Both the position numbers and the translations under genes were made by a program. A stretch of 64,000 bases of DNA from Phytopseudomonas seleniipraecipitans (lineage in GTDB: Bacteria; Pseudomonadota; Gammaproteobacteria; Pseudomonadales; Pseudomonadaceae). The DNA is taken from positions 62,001-126,000 of the forward strand of contig NZ_FNBM01000006.1 in assembly GCF_900102335.1 (NCBI RefSeq), written 5' to 3'. A model generated the notes under the pieces. The model saw only the letters and a program-made list of their open reading frames with translations, did not search any database and was not told where the DNA came from. Below, piece by piece: positions 35,516-43,834 of the stretch; the stretch's first letter is position 1; every line of letters starts with the position of its first letter.

Positions 35516-36126
35516 AGCACTCCTTTCATATCGGCGAATATCGGGTACAGCGAGGCCACCAGCAGCACCGCCATGCCGATGTTGAAGGCACGCAGCACAC
35601 GGGGGTTACGCAGCCAGTTGCGCAGCAGCGAGCCTGCCACCGTCCACAGCCCCACGCTTGGGCAGTTGACCAGCGCGAACAGCCCGGCGATCAGCAGCAC
35701 ATTGATCAGGAAGTTGTCCTGTGGTGTGTAGGTGGTGATGGCGCCGATGGCCATGACCCAAGCCTTGGGGTTGACCCACTGAAAGGCTGCGGCCTGGAGA
35801 AAGGTGAAGGGCTTGCCGGTTTCACTGCCGTTGCCATCCGGTGCGCCGGAGCCCGCGATTTTCCAGGCCAGATAGAGCAGGTAGGCCGCTCCCAGGTAGC
35901 GCAGCACGGTGTACAACGCGGGCATCTGCTCGAACACCTGGCCGAGGCCAAACCCTACGCACATCACCAGCACCATGAAGCCGAGGCTGATGCCAAGCAT
36001 GTGCGGCACGCTACGGCGCAGGCCGAAGTTCACCCCGGAGGCGAGCAGCATCATGTTGTTGGGGCCGGGTGTCACCGAGGTGACGAAGGCAAAAGCGACG
36101 AAGGCGAGCAGCAGTTCCGGGGTCAT
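35512..36126 (-). CDS. LysE-family translocator
   Basis: A 204-residue inner-membrane exporter with about six helices. The N-terminal block LLAFVAFAFVTSVTPGPNNMMLLASG and WKIAGSG are typical of the LysE/RhtB family, which exports amino acids such as lysine, homoserine or threonine. It is the first gene of a pair with the BenE-like permease and is oriented like the downstream MarR gene, with about 96 bp between the MarR stop and its start. The substrate is unknown. Confidence 0.88.
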   Translation of the reverse strand: MTPELLLAFVAFAFVTSVTPGPNNMMLLASGVNFGLRRSVPHMLGISLGFMVLVMCVGFGLGQVFEQMPALYTVLRYLGAAYLLYLAWKIAGSGAPDGNGSETGKPFTFLQAAAFQWVNPKAWVMAIGAITTYTPQDNFLINVLLIAGLFALVNCPSVGLWTVAGSLLRNWLRNPRVLRAFNIGMAVLLVASLYPIFADMKGVL

Positions 36127-36222
36127 GGCGGTTTCTCATGGTTGAGCCGAAACGATAAGGGCTGCCAGCGTGGCCGTCGCGGTACAGCGGCGGCTATAAG
36201 CAACCATACAGTTGTGCTTCGA

Positions 36223-36669
36223 TCACTCTGGTGTTCGACCTGTACCGCTCAATGCCTTGTTCACTGCCAGCCAGCCATCTACCGCGTGCTTACCGCTCTC
36301 GTCGAACGCGCGCTGCAGCAGTTTTACCTGTTCGCGGCGCAATGCCCGTTCCAGATTGGCACCCTCGGCGGTGAGGCCGAGCAGGCGCTTGCGCTTGTCA
36401 TCTTCGGCGGGAACGCTCTGCGCCAGATTCATTTCCTGCAGCTGACGCAGCGGAATGCTCAGCGCCTGTTTGCTCACGCCAAGGTAGGCGAGCAGTTCCT
36501 TGACGCTCAACCCAGGGTGGCGGGCGATGAAAAACAGGATGCGCTGGTGCACCCGTGACAGTCCTCGGCGCGCGAGCATTTCGTCGGCCTTGGCGGTGAA
36601 CGCCTGGTAACCAAAGAAGAAGGCTTCCATGGCCGCTTGTTGAGCGGCTGAATTTTTAAGGTCAATCAT
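36223..36669 (-). CDS. MarR-family transcriptional regulator
   Basis: A 148-residue winged-helix dimer. The recognition region is LSVKELLAYLGVSKQALSIPLRQLQEMNL (about residues 54-82) and the wing contains DDKRKRLLGLTAEG (about 90-103). Start ATG 36669. A perfect palindrome GTCAAT-CAT-ATTGAC overlaps its own start codon, and a second dyad lies 27 bp further upstream, so it probably represses itself and the divergent aminotransferase gene. An N-terminal extension through the aminotransferase on the opposite strand is spurious. Confidence 0.9.
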   Translation of the reverse strand: MIDLKNSAAQQAAMEAFFFGYQAFTAKADEMLARRGLSRVHQRILFFIARHPGLSVKELLAYLGVSKQALSIPLRQLQEMNLAQSVPAEDDKRKRLLGLTAEGANLERALRREQVKLLQRAFDESGKHAVDGWLAVNKALSGTGRTPE

Positions 36670-36675
36670 ATTGAC
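36661..36675. promoter_or_regulatory. MarR operator 1, palindrome over the marR start codon
   Basis: GTCAAT CAT ATTGAC, a perfect 6+3+6 dyad. The CAT in the middle is the complement of the MarR gene's ATG. It is in the AT-rich divergent promoter. Confidence 0.6.
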
Positions 36676-36701
36676 GTATATGTCTCGAGCGTCGTACTTT
36701 C

Positions 36702-36718
36702 GGTCAAGCAGTTTGACC
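36702..36718. promoter_or_regulatory. MarR operator 2, palindrome in the divergent promoter
   Basis: GGTCAA GCAGT TTGACC, a 6+5+6 dyad sharing the TCAA/TTGA half-site with operator 1, 42 bp centre to centre, about four helical turns. It lies 33 bp before the aminotransferase ATG. Confidence 0.55.
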
Positions 36719-36750
36719 CAATTTTTCCAACTTATCACCCGGTGACATTC

Positions 36751-37917
36751 ATGGCCTTCTCCGAACGCATCACCCGCCTGAAAAGCTCCCTGATCCGCGA
36801 GATTCTCGCTGCCGCTCAGCGCCCGGAGGTGATGTCGTTCGCCGGTGGCCTGCCCGCCGAAGAGATGTTGCCCACCCTCGACTGGTCTCAAATGCCTGCC
36901 AGCATGGGCCAATACGGCATGAGTGAAGGCGAGCCGGCGCTGCGTGAAGCAATCGCGGCCGAGGCGAGGGCCCTTGGCGTCCCGTGCGAGGCGAGCCAGG
37001 TGCTGATCGTCAGCGGCTCGCAGCAGACCCTGGATCTGGCCAGCAAACTGTTCATCGATCCGGGCACCAAAGTCCTGCTCGAGGCGCCGACCTACCTGGC
37101 GGCGCTGCAGGCCTTCCAGCTGTTTGGCGCCGAGTGCATCGCCGTGCCGCAGGAGGCTGATGGCCCGCATTTGCAAGCGCTCGAAGAGCAGCTGGAACGC
37201 CAGCGTCCGGCTTTCGCCTACCTGATCCCGACGTTCCAGAACCCCAGCGCCGTGCGCTACAGCGAAGCCAAGCGCGATGCCGTGGCAGCCTTGCTGGATC
37301 GCTACCAGGTCACCCTGATCGAGGACGAGCCGTACCGCGAACTGGTGTTCGACGCCGGCAGCGCCACGCCTATCGTCAGCCGCCTGCGCAAGGCCAGCTG
37401 GATTTACACCGGTACCGTCTCCAAGACCCTGTTGCCCGGCTTGCGCGTCGGTTACCTGATCGCCACGCCGGACCTGTATCCGCACCTGCTGCGCCTCAAG
37501 CAGTCGGCGGATCTGCACACCAACCGGGTCGGCCAGTGGCAGGCGCTGCAGTGGTTGGGTACCGAGCGCTACGCCGAGCACCTGGCCGAGCTGCGAGATT
37601 TCTATCGCCTGCGGCGTGATGCGATGCAGGCGGCGCTCGTCGAACATTTCAGTGATCTGGCCGAGTGGCAGATTCCCCAGGGCGGCTTGTTCTTCTGGCT
37701 GCAGCTCAAGCAGCCGCAAGACACGCGCCTGCTGCTCGACGCGGCGCTGGCACAGAACGTGGCATTCATGCCGGGCGAGCCGTTTTTCATCGACCCGGAT
37801 CGCGAACCAGGCTACCTGCGGCTGAACTTCAGCCACGTGGCGCCGGAACGTCTGGGCGAAGGGCTGCGCCGGCTGGCGAGTGTGGTGCGTCAGGGGCTTG
37901 CCGCACAGGCAGCATGA
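36751..37917 (+). CDS. PLP-dependent aminotransferase, class I/II
   Basis: A 388-residue fold-type I aminotransferase of the kynurenine/2-aminoadipate (LysN/MocR C-terminal) group. The PLP Lys is 225 in GTVSKTLLPGLRVGYL. Other marks are FAGGLPAEEMLP near the N-terminus, YGMSEGEPALREAIA and IPTFQNPSA. It converts an amino acid to the 2-oxo acid. Divergent from a MarR gene with operators in the gap, it is likely inducible. The following gene is a GST-like protein in the same direction. I use ATG 36751; ATG 36742 is three codons upstream. Confidence 0.9.
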   Translation: MAFSERITRLKSSLIREILAAAQRPEVMSFAGGLPAEEMLPTLDWSQMPASMGQYGMSEGEPALREAIAAEARALGVPCEASQVLIVSGSQQTLDLASKLFIDPGTKVLLEAPTYLAALQAFQLFGAECIAVPQEADGPHLQALEEQLERQRPAFAYLIPTFQNPSAVRYSEAKRDAVAALLDRYQVTLIEDEPYRELVFDAGSATPIVSRLRKASWIYTGTVSKTLLPGLRVGYLIATPDLYPHLLRLKQSADLHTNRVGQWQALQWLGTERYAEHLAELRDFYRLRRDAMQAALVEHFSDLAEWQIPQGGLFFWLQLKQPQDTRLLLDAALAQNVAFMPGEPFFIDPDREPGYLRLNFSHVAPERLGEGLRRLASVVRQGLAAQAA

Positions 37918-37956
37918 TTATCGGCAGATAACGATCATCGAGTTGAGGAGGCGAAC

Positions 37957-38559
37957 ATGTACAAGGTGTATGGCGATTACCGATCGGGCAACTGCTACAA
38001 GGTCAAGCTGATGCTGGCCCTGCTCGGCAGACCCTTCGAATGGGTGCCCGTCGATATTTTCAAAGGCGAAACCCAGAGCCCCGAGTTCTTGGCCAAGAAC
38101 CCCAACGGCAAGATTCCGGTGCTGGAGCTGGAAGACGGCACTTGCCTGTGGGAGTCCAACGCCATCCTCAATTTCCTTGCCGATGGCAGCGAGTTCCTGG
38201 CGAGCGAGCCACGCCTGCGTACCCAGGTGCTGCAGTGGCAGTTCTTCGAACAGTACAGTCATGAGCCCTACATTGCCGTGGCGCGGCGCATTCAGTGGCT
38301 CGAAGGCATGCCGGCGGCGCGCGCCGAGGAGTACAAGGTCTGCCAGGTGCGCGGCCACAAGGCACTGCGGGTCATGGAGCGGCAGTTGCAACAGACGCCG
38401 TATCTGGTGGGAGATCGCTACACCATCGCCGACATCGCCCTATACGCCTACACCCATGTCGCTCACGAAGGCGGCTTCGACCTGAGCGGTTATCCGGCAA
38501 TCAATGCCTGGCTGGCTCGGGTCGCCAGTCACCCGAAGCATGTGACCATGCTGGGCTGA
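37957..38559 (+). CDS. Glutathione S-transferase family protein
   Basis: A 200-residue cytosolic GST. The N-terminal thioredoxin fold has YRSGNCYKVKLMLALLG, KNPNGKIPVLELEDG and the ESNAIL glutathione-binding motif (about residues 66-71). The C-terminal all-helical domain contains the hydrophobic TIADIALYAYTHVA box. AGTTGAGGAGG precedes the ATG, a near-perfect ribosome site. It probably belongs to the transcription unit of the aminotransferase (39-bp gap). The substrate is unknown. Confidence 0.92.
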   Translation: MYKVYGDYRSGNCYKVKLMLALLGRPFEWVPVDIFKGETQSPEFLAKNPNGKIPVLELEDGTCLWESNAILNFLADGSEFLASEPRLRTQVLQWQFFEQYSHEPYIAVARRIQWLEGMPAARAEEYKVCQVRGHKALRVMERQLQQTPYLVGDRYTIADIALYAYTHVAHEGGFDLSGYPAINAWLARVASHPKHVTMLG

Positions 38560-38566
38560 TCTTTTT

Positions 38567-38642
38567 GATGGGTTGCACCTACGCGGCCCGACCCATCTTA
38601 CAGGTCGAAGCTAGTACCGTAGGATGGGTGTAACCCATCGTT
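38567..38642. repeat. Intergenic hairpin repeat, GATGGGTT family
   Basis: GATGGGTTGCACCTACG near 38567 and CGTAGGATGGGTGTAACCCATC near 38619 form an imperfect large hairpin between the convergent GST and cadA genes. It belongs to the same dispersed family as copies near 21350, 41757 and 45310. Confidence 0.6.
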
Positions 38643-38678
38643 TCTCTATCGCGGCCCCCGGCTCGGGCTGCGTATCGC

Positions 38679-41141
38679 CTATTTGCGCAGCAGCCGCAGC
38701 CCGTTGAACACCACCAGCAGGCTCACGCCGACATCGGCGAATACCGCCATCCACATGGTCACCTGACCAGTGATGGTCATGGCCAGAAAGATCATCTTGA
38801 TGCCCAGAGCCAGGGCGATGTTCTGCTTGAGGATCGTCGCGGTCTGCTGCGACAGGCGGATGAACGAAGGAATCTTGCGCAGATCATCGTCCATGATCGC
38901 CACGTCGGCGGTTTCGATGGCCGTGTCAGTACCAATTGCCGCCATGGCAAAACCGATATCGGCGCGGGCCAGAGCAGGGGCGTCATTGATGCCATCGCCG
39001 ACCATGGCGACCATGCCTTTCTGGCCGAGCAGGCTTTCGACAGTGGCCAGTTTGTCGGCGGGCAGCAGATCACCGCGAGCTTCATCGATGCCGACCTGAG
39101 CGGCGATGGCCTGGGCGGTGTGCTGGTTGTCGCCGGTGAGCATGACGGTCTTGATGCCCAGGGCGTGCAGGGCGGCGATGGCCTCACGGCTGCTGGCCTT
39201 GAGCGTATCGGCGACCGCGAAAAGCGCCAGTGCGCGCTGCTCGTCGCTTAGCACGATCACTGTCTTGCCTTGACGCTCTAGCTGATCGAGCCGGGCTTGG
39301 ATCGCTTGCGTGCAAAGGCCTCGCTCTTCAAGCAGGCGGCGGTTACCCAACTGGTAGCGCTGGCCGTCGATAACGCCTCGTACGCCACGCCCGGGCAGCG
39401 CTTCGAATGCCTGCACGTCACCAAGAACGATGCCTTGCTCCTGCGCCGCCTGGGCGACCGCCAGCGACACCGGGTGATCGGAGCGAGCGGCCAGGCTGGC
39501 TGCACAGTTACGGTAGTGATCGGCATCTTCGCCCAGCGCCTGATAATCGGTCTGCACCGGTTTGCCGTGGGTGAGGGTGCCGGTCTTGTCCAGCGCCAGG
39601 TGGGTGATGTGCCGGCCGTTCTCCAGGTACACGCCGCCCTTGACCAGAATGCCTTTGCGCGCCGCCGCGGCCAAGCCGCTGACGATGCTTACTGGCGTGG
39701 AGATCACCAGCGCGCAGGGGCAGGCAACCACCAGCAGCACCAGCGCGCGGTAGATCCAGTCGTACCAGCCACCGCCGAACAGCAGCGGTGGCACCACGGC
39801 CACTGCCATGGAAAGCAGGAACACCAGTGGGGTGTAGATGCGTGCGAAGCGATCAACGAAACGTTGGGTCGGCGCGCGCGCGCCCTGGGCTTCCTCCACT
39901 GCCTTGATGATGCGCGACAGCGTGCTGTTGCTGGCGGCGGCGCTGACCCGGTATTCCAATGCGCCGCTCTGGTTGATGGTGCCCGCGAACAGCGGATCGC
40001 CCAAGCTTTTCTCGATCGGCAAACTTTCGCCAGTGATCGGCGATTGGTCGACTGTCGAGTGCCCCGCCAGCACCTCGCCATCCAGGCCGATGCGCTCGCC
40101 TGGGCGCAGGCGTACCACGCTGCCGATGCCCACCTGCGCTACGTCCAGGGCCTGCCAGCTGCCGTCGGCCTGGCGCACCGTGGCCCGTTCCGGGGTCAGC
40201 GCAAGCAAGCCGCGAATGGCGTTGCGCGCGCGATCCAGGGACTTCGCTTCGATCCGCTCGGCGATGGCGAACAGCACCATGACCATTGCGGCCTCCGGCC
40301 ACTGGCCGATCAGCACCGCGCCAGTCACGGCAATGCTCATCAGCGCATTGATGTTCAGATTGAAGTTCTTGAGGGCGATCCAGCCTTTTTTATAAACATC
40401 GAGTCCGGCGGTGAGAATGGCGCCCAGGGCGATCAGTGCCACTACCCATTGCGGCGCGGTATCGGTGAAGTGCACCAGCTCGGCCAGGAATGCCGCGATG
40501 CCGGCGATGATCTGGCGCCACGGCCTGCCGTCCGGTGTGGGCTCTGCTGCGGTCGGCTGGCCTTCGCCGCCTTCGAGCTGAGGCGTGAAGCCCAATTCCC
40601 GGATGGCTTGCAGGGCCGGCTCGAGCGCGTCCGAGCTGTGTCGAATGGTCAGCACTCCTTGCATCACGTTGAAGTGCAGGGCCTCGATACCGGGCTGACG
40701 GGCGAGCTTGTCGCTGATCAGTCGCTCTTCGGTGGGGCAATCCATCTGCTCGATGCGCACCCGGGTTTCGCTCGCCAGTGGCGTGGCCTGCATGCCGAGG
40801 CTGGCAATCGTCTTCATCAGCAGCGGCGCAGCACCTGCGTCGTGCTGCACGAGCAAGGTACGGTTGAGCAGGTTGAACTGCATGGCGTGCACTTCGGGCA
40901 GGTGCTGCAGCTTGCCGCGAATAAGGCCCTCTTCGGTCGGGCAGCACATTGCTTCGATGCGCAGTGTGCTGCTTTCACCAGCGGAGAGCGTTTGCGCAGA
41001 CGCAGCTGTGGCAGCAGGCTCGCTGATCTGGCTGACCAATGGGCTGGTGGCGCAGCAGGACGATGCCGCCTCGGTATCACAGCACGAAGCCTTGGGCGCT
41101 AAGGGCTCGGGGGTTCGTTCGTTATCGCAACAATTCGCCAT
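38679..41141 (-). CDS. cadA: Cd/Zn/Pb-translocating P1B-type ATPase CadA
   Basis: An 820-residue heavy-metal efflux ATPase. It has a Cys-rich N-terminus (ANCCDN, ASCCDTEAASSCC), two heavy-metal-associated-like domains (IEAMCCPTEEGLI and IEQMDCPTEERLI), the membrane CPC motif in VVACPCALVIS, phosphorylation site DKTGTLTHGK, hinge MVGDGINDAPALA, and the end KMIFLAMTITGQVTMWMAVFADVGVSLLVVFNGLRLL. It exports Cd2+, Zn2+ and Pb2+. I start at ATG 41141 (MANCCDNERTPEPL) with GGGAGAA upstream; an in-frame ATG at 41204 lies inside the cadR promoter and is unlikely. Divergent from cadR. Confidence 0.95.
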   Translation of the reverse strand: MANCCDNERTPEPLAPKASCCDTEAASSCCATSPLVSQISEPAATAASAQTLSAGESSTLRIEAMCCPTEEGLIRGKLQHLPEVHAMQFNLLNRTLLVQHDAGAAPLLMKTIASLGMQATPLASETRVRIEQMDCPTEERLISDKLARQPGIEALHFNVMQGVLTIRHSSDALEPALQAIRELGFTPQLEGGEGQPTAAEPTPDGRPWRQIIAGIAAFLAELVHFTDTAPQWVVALIALGAILTAGLDVYKKGWIALKNFNLNINALMSIAVTGAVLIGQWPEAAMVMVLFAIAERIEAKSLDRARNAIRGLLALTPERATVRQADGSWQALDVAQVGIGSVVRLRPGERIGLDGEVLAGHSTVDQSPITGESLPIEKSLGDPLFAGTINQSGALEYRVSAAASNSTLSRIIKAVEEAQGARAPTQRFVDRFARIYTPLVFLLSMAVAVVPPLLFGGGWYDWIYRALVLLVVACPCALVISTPVSIVSGLAAAARKGILVKGGVYLENGRHITHLALDKTGTLTHGKPVQTDYQALGEDADHYRNCAASLAARSDHPVSLAVAQAAQEQGIVLGDVQAFEALPGRGVRGVIDGQRYQLGNRRLLEERGLCTQAIQARLDQLERQGKTVIVLSDEQRALALFAVADTLKASSREAIAALHALGIKTVMLTGDNQHTAQAIAAQVGIDEARGDLLPADKLATVESLLGQKGMVAMVGDGINDAPALARADIGFAMAAIGTDTAIETADVAIMDDDLRKIPSFIRLSQQTATILKQNIALALGIKMIFLAMTITGQVTMWMAVFADVGVSLLVVFNGLRLLRK

Positions 41142-41176
41142 GTGGGTTCTCCCAGCTATCATGTTGCTGAGTGAAC

Positions 41177-41197
41177 ACCCTGTAGCCACTATAGGGT
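41177..41197. promoter_or_regulatory. CadR operator (MerR-type dyad)
   Basis: ACCCTGTAGCCACTATAGGGT, an imperfect dyad ACCCTnTAGnnnCTAnAGGGT in the cadA/cadR divergent promoter. This is the classic MerR-family operator that untwists an over-long spacer, and it matches the operator known for Pseudomonas putida CadR. Confidence 0.88.
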
Positions 41198-41218
41198 CAA
41201 GCACCTGAGGAACAGATG

Positions 41219-41665
41219 ATGAAAATTGGCGAATTAGCGACAGTCACCGGGTGTCCGGTGGAAACCATCCGCTACTACGAGCGCGAAGGGCTGCTACCTG
41301 CACCACAGCGCAGCGAGGGCAATTACCGGCTTTACCGCCCCGAGCACCTCGAGCGGCTGACCTTTATCCGCAATTGCCGCACGCTGGACATGACGCTCGA
41401 CGAAATTCGCGAGCTGCTCAGCCTGCGCGGTCGACCGGCGGAAAACTGCGAGGCCATCAACACGTTGATTGACGAGCACATCGAACACGTTAATTCGCGA
41501 ATCGCCAGCTTGCAGTCCCTGCAAGGGCAACTGGTCGAGCTGCGCAACAGTTGCCTGGCGGACCAGCAGTCTTCGCCCTGCGAGATCATCCGGCAGCTCA
41601 GCACCAGTGACACCCTGCATACCGACAAGGATGTCTCCCATGTCGGACGTAGCCATCAGCACTAA
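41219..41665 (+). CDS. cadR: CadR, MerR-family cadmium-responsive regulator
   Basis: A 148-residue MerR regulator: MKIGELATVTGCPVETIRYYE (winged HTH), dimer coiled coil (about 80-110), metal-sensing Cys77, Cys112 and Cys121 (NCEAI, NSCLADQQSSPCE), and a His-containing tail (HVGRSHQH). The Cys spacing is that of Cd/Pb/Zn sensors such as CadR/PbrR. The divergent operator between cadR and cadA identifies the target. ATG 41219 has GAGGA eight bases upstream; ATG 41216 is adjacent. Its stop codon TAA is immediately followed by the left end of a MITE-like element. Confidence 0.93.
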   Translation: MKIGELATVTGCPVETIRYYEREGLLPAPQRSEGNYRLYRPEHLERLTFIRNCRTLDMTLDEIRELLSLRGRPAENCEAINTLIDEHIEHVNSRIASLQSLQGQLVELRNSCLADQQSSPCEIIRQLSTSDTLHTDKDVSHVGRSHQH

Positions 41666-42043
41666 GAGCCTGTTCATAATCTTTCAGCCCAGATTCGCCG
41701 ATTTTGGCAGCTAAGTGGCGGGAGCGGCCGTTCACGATCGTGGGAGGGGCTCTAGGCGTAGGGTGGACGACGCTTCATCCGTCCACCGCTTTACGATCAC
41801 AATGGTGGATGAAAAAAGCGCCATCCACCCTACGTCTACCTGGGATGCGCGCAGATGATGCGTAACCTACGAATGGTGGGAGCGGGCGGGGACGCCCAGT
41901 TGTTCATGCACGCGAATCGCGGGCACGGCCCGCTCCCACAGTCGTAGGGTGGACGACGCCTCATCTACGCGCCCCGATCCACCCTACGTCCGCTATCGCC
42001 TTGTAGCTGCTACTTCAGGCGCATAAAGATCGTGAACAGGCTC
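41666..42043. mobile_element. MITE-like element with 11-20 bp terminal inverted repeats
   Basis: The left end GAGCCTGTTCATAATCTTT (41666-41684) and right end AAAGATCGTGAACAGGCTC (42025-42043) are reverse complements with two mismatches (11 perfect terminal bases). TAA flanks both ends (41663-41665 and 42044-42046), a 3-bp target duplication, and the left copy is the cadR stop codon. The 378-bp interior has no ORF or transposase. It holds nested hairpins: CGTAGGGTGGA/TCCACCCTACG twice (41757-41834, 41943-41988) and a REP-like GTGGGAGCGGGC/GCCCGCTCCCAC (41876-41939). Confidence 0.65.
41876..41939. repeat. REP-like hairpin inside the MITE-like element
   Basis: GTGGGAGCGGGC (41876-41887) and GCCCGCTCCCAC (41928-41939) are perfect 12-bp reverse complements enclosing GCGAATCGCGGGCACG. 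This is the typical sequence of Pseudomonas REP palindromes. Confidence 0.75.
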
Positions 42044-42090
42044 TAAGATGCCGCTAAGGAACGCCTGCGTTTCAGCCTCCTAGGGGAGCT

Positions 42091-42459
42091 TCACACCGCA
42101 AAGCGCTGGTCCAGATAGGCAGCAATGGCCTTGGATTCGTACAGCCAGGTGCTCTGGCCGTTTTCTTCAATGCGCAGGCACGGCACCTGAATCTTGCCAC
42201 CTTGGCTCTCCAGCTCGCTGCGGGCAGTGGCGTCATTCTTCGCATCACGCATGGCCACCGGCACGTTAAGTGCGTGCAGCTTGCGGCGGATTTTCACGCA
42301 GAACGGACAGGCCTTGAACTGATACAACGCCAGGTTGCCCGCTGCCTGCTCGACCGCAGCCTGATCGGCGGGTGCGCGCTTCATTTTGGCCGGGCGAGTG
42401 GCGAGGTCGCCAAGAACGATCAGTTGGCCGAGGCCGAGGCGCAGTGCCTTGATAATCAT
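42091..42459 (-). CDS. Glutaredoxin/GST-N-domain protein
   Basis: About 122 residues. A hydrophobic N-terminal segment (MIIKALRLGLGQLIVLGDLA) may anchor it to the membrane, followed by a short basic linker (RPAKMKRAPAD) and a thioredoxin-fold domain. NLALYQFKACPFCVKIRR carries the CxxC redox motif, and the later VPCLRI and LYESKAIAAYLDQRF match glutaredoxin and GST N-terminal domains. It probably acts as a membrane-anchored glutathione-dependent thiol oxidoreductase. I use the ATG at 42459; 42474 is upstream in frame. It follows a MITE-like insertion. Confidence 0.82.
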   Translation of the reverse strand: MIIKALRLGLGQLIVLGDLATRPAKMKRAPADQAAVEQAAGNLALYQFKACPFCVKIRRKLHALNVPVAMRDAKNDATARSELESQGGKIQVPCLRIEENGQSTWLYESKAIAAYLDQRFAV

Positions 42460-42573
42460 GATGAGTACCTGCAAGTGTGAACGGCGCGCAGCTTACCCGA
42501 GTTGGGCGGCCGGCCCAACCGCCTGGCGGTTGCGGCATAATGCCCCGTCCACGCAAACCTGACGGCCGATCTG

Positions 42574-42807
42574 ATGAAACCCGAAGACCTGAAATTGTTG
42601 GTGAGCCGAGAAATGCCCTTTGGCAAATACAAGGGGCGGTTGATCGCCGACCTACCTGGGCATTACCTGAACTGGTTCGCCCGCGAGGGTTTTCCCAAGG
42701 GGGAAATCGGTCAGTTGCTGGCGTTGATGCAGGAAATCGATCACAACGGCTTGTCGTCGTTGCTCGATCCGTTGCGCAGCAGACCAAGACAGCCGTTTCG
42801 CGAGTGA
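42574..42807 (+). CDS. DUF3820 family protein
   Basis: A 77-residue protein of the DUF3820 family, recognised by MPFGKYKGRLIADLPGHYLNWFAREGFPKGEIGQLLALMQEI. Such proteins are widespread in gammaproteobacteria, sometimes described as putative quorum-sensing-regulated or exonuclease-like small proteins, but their function is unknown. A GATCTGATG context gives a modest ribosome site. It abuts, with zero gap and convergently, the universal stress protein gene. Confidence 0.85.
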   Translation: MKPEDLKLLVSREMPFGKYKGRLIADLPGHYLNWFAREGFPKGEIGQLLALMQEIDHNGLSSLLDPLRSRPRQPFRE

Positions 42808-43671
42808 TCAGCGCTCGCTGAGCTGCTGTTCCAGGTGCTCGATGATGCTGTCGGGTTTGAGCACCAGAATGTCACTTTCCAGCGTGTCTAGGATCACTTC
42901 GGCGGTATTGCCGATCAGCGCACCACTGAAGCCGGTGCGCGCAACCGTACCGATCACCGTGACCGCAGCATGCAGCTGCCGAGCGAAATGCGGGATCAGC
43001 ACATCGGCCGGCCCTTCGGCGATATGCAGGTGCTGATCATCGATGTCGTAGGTTTCTTGAAACGCCCGACATTGCTGGCGATAGCGTGCCTCGATAGTGT
43101 CACGCAACTGAAAAGTCGGGTCAGCCGCGGCCAGCATCGGTGATGGGTGGGCGCTGAGGACGTGCAATTCGGCCTTGGCCAGGCTGGCAAGGTCATAGCC
43201 GTGGTCGATGATGCGGGTGTGCAAGTCGCGGTGCTCATCGTCGGCATTGCCCACATCCACGGCGGCCAACACATGACCGCCGGTCCATGGCGCATGGGTT
43301 TTCACCAGGAGCACCGGGCTGGGGCAGGAGCGCAGCAGTTTCCAGTCATCGGGAGTGAGCAGCGCCTTTTTCAGCGGGTTGTCCGGTAAATGTTGCTTGA
43401 CCACGAGTCCGCAGCCTTCGGCCTGCTGAGCGTTGTTGATCGTGTCGTGAGCGCTGCCGTGCCAAGCCTGTTGGCCAGTCGCGCTGTAGCCGTCCTGCTG
43501 CAGCGTATTGCACAGCTGGCGCAGATAACCGCTGTGATCGTTGGCGTCGTCGCAGACAAGCAGATGCACATGGGATCGCGTCACCCCGGCGATCAGTTTC
43601 GCGCGCTTGAGCGCCAACCCTTCGGCATGATCCGGTTGAATGACAACGAGAATACTGCGGATGGCTTGCAT
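42808..43671 (-). CDS. Tandem universal stress protein (UspA family)
   Basis: A 287-residue protein with two Usp domains. The N-terminal half begins SILVVIQPDHAEGLALKRA; the second carries VLAAVDVGNADDEHRD and the nucleotide-binding-type glycine pattern VIGTVARTGFSGALIGNTAEVILDTLESDILVLKP. Usp proteins respond to stress and hypoxia; two-domain forms are typical of pseudomonad UspE/UspK-like members. It lies downstream of the DUF305 gene's divergent promoter. Confidence 0.9.
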   Translation of the reverse strand: MQAIRSILVVIQPDHAEGLALKRAKLIAGVTRSHVHLLVCDDANDHSGYLRQLCNTLQQDGYSATGQQAWHGSAHDTINNAQQAEGCGLVVKQHLPDNPLKKALLTPDDWKLLRSCPSPVLLVKTHAPWTGGHVLAAVDVGNADDEHRDLHTRIIDHGYDLASLAKAELHVLSAHPSPMLAAADPTFQLRDTIEARYRQQCRAFQETYDIDDQHLHIAEGPADVLIPHFARQLHAAVTVIGTVARTGFSGALIGNTAEVILDTLESDILVLKPDSIIEHLEQQLSER

Positions 43672-43834
43672 GGCGTTTCCTCTGCATGTGGCTGGCCCTA
43701 TCCACTATAGATCGCCTGCTGCGCCTATCGCCGCTCCCTGGTGATAGGCGGCAGCGGCAGGCAGACCACATCTTGACCTTGCCGTCGTGGCAAGGTGTAG
43801 GTTCCGACCTCTCATCAATGGTCGAGGATCCTCA

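Noticed and set aside
36670..37836. Long N-terminal extension of the MarR gene
   Set aside because: It is antisense to the aminotransferase and the MarR domain starts cleanly at 36669 with its operator there.
39297..41102. 601-codon open frame on the plus strand
   Set aside because: It lies wholly antisense to cadA, whose ATPase motifs are intact. Long open antisense frames are expected in GC-rich DNA; there is no ribosome site and the composition is unlike a protein.
41757..41988. Possible CRISPR-like array
   Set aside because: The repeats are inverted hairpin arms of varying spacing, not regular direct repeats with unique spacers, and there are no cas genes.
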